A program made the translations under genes and the position numbers. This document shows, in pieces, positions 6,093 through 6,188 of a stretch of 6,188 bases of DNA. The notes beneath the pieces are model-generated. The model searched no databases, had not been told where the DNA came from, and was given only the letters and a program-made list of their open reading frames with translations. Each line of letters starts with the position of its first letter. Position 1 is the first letter of the stretch. The stretch comes from an uncultured Clostridium sp. (GTDB lineage: Bacteria; Bacillota; Clostridia; Clostridiales; Clostridiaceae). The stretch spans positions 1 through 6,188 of the forward strand of contig CAKVNP010000143.1 in assembly GCA_934777095.1 (NCBI GenBank), in the 5' to 3' direction.

Positions 6093-6188
6093 ATGGATTA
6101 TTCAAGTTTAATATTAATGGAAAGAGATAATGAGACAGGATTTGTCACTAAAGAGATAGGCAGCTTCCAAGTGCCGGAAGGGGCTAAA
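6093..6188 (+). CDS. 5' end of an unrecognised gene, cut by the window edge
   Basis: The ATG at 6093 opens 32 codons that run to the last base without a stop. AGAGGAG, ending at 6085, lies 7 bases before it, and the leader closely resembles that of the ATPase gene. The visible protein starts MDYSSLILMERDNETG and has no signal peptide or membrane helix in these 32 residues. That is too little to name a family. It has its own promoter at 5975-6003, so it need not belong to the transport cassette. Confidence 0.7.
   Translation, partial: MDYSSLILMERDNETGFVTKEIGSFQVPEGAK

Noticed and set aside
5896..6105. Minus-strand open frame of 69 codons between the acidic protein and the right-edge gene
   Set aside because: It overlaps the ends of two plus-strand genes and the promoter at 5975-6003, and it reads as Ser/Phe/Ile-rich translation of AT-rich DNA.
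1..6188. CRISPR array, insertion sequence, tRNA or phage elements
   Set aside because: No regularly spaced repeats, transposase-like frames, tRNA-like cloverleaf or phage proteins were seen on either strand.

Overview
The window is strongly AT-rich, with purine-rich AGGAG-type ribosome binding sites, AT-rich codon choice and tightly packed genes. This fits a low-GC Firmicute, most likely a Clostridium-like anaerobe. A ferritin-like/rubrerythrin-family peroxide-defence gene at the left edge agrees with an anaerobe. The assignment is inferred from composition and gene content, not from a marker gene.

Layout. Positions 1-265 (minus strand) hold the 5' part of a ferritin-like diiron protein gene. 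A 148-base divergent control region (266-413) follows. It contains a perfect inverted repeat, ATTACA-N4-TGTAAT, that resembles the operator of BceR-type response regulators. From 414 to 5947 five plus-strand genes appear to form one transport-and-sensing cassette: an ABC ATPase (414-1094), a large FtsX/MacB-type permease with two extracytoplasmic domains (1094-3598), an OmpR-family response regulator (best start 3707), a two-TM sensor histidine kinase (4411-5661) and a small, very acidic protein of unknown function (5675-5947). A long AT-rich hairpin (3625-3675) separates the transporter genes from the regulator genes. A good sigma-A-like promoter (5975-6003) then drives a gene that starts at 6093 and runs off the right edge; I do not recognise its product.

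How the parts probably work together. The ATPase and permease would form a MacB/LolCDE-like mechanotransmission or export complex at the membrane, of the sort linked in Firmicutes to antimicrobial peptide, bacteriocin or cell-envelope stress. The kinase would sense an envelope signal through a short extracytoplasmic loop, phosphorylate the response regulator on Asp50, and the regulator would activate the cassette, perhaps through the palindrome at 324-339. The acidic protein, linked to the kinase gene by a 13-base gap and its own ribosome binding site, is the least explained member.

No CRISPR array, tRNA, rRNA, insertion sequence or phage gene was seen. The cassette is of a recognisable general type. 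The less familiar points are the small acidic fifth gene, the internal hairpin, and a Bce-like operator beside a permease and kinase that are not Bce-type in architecture.
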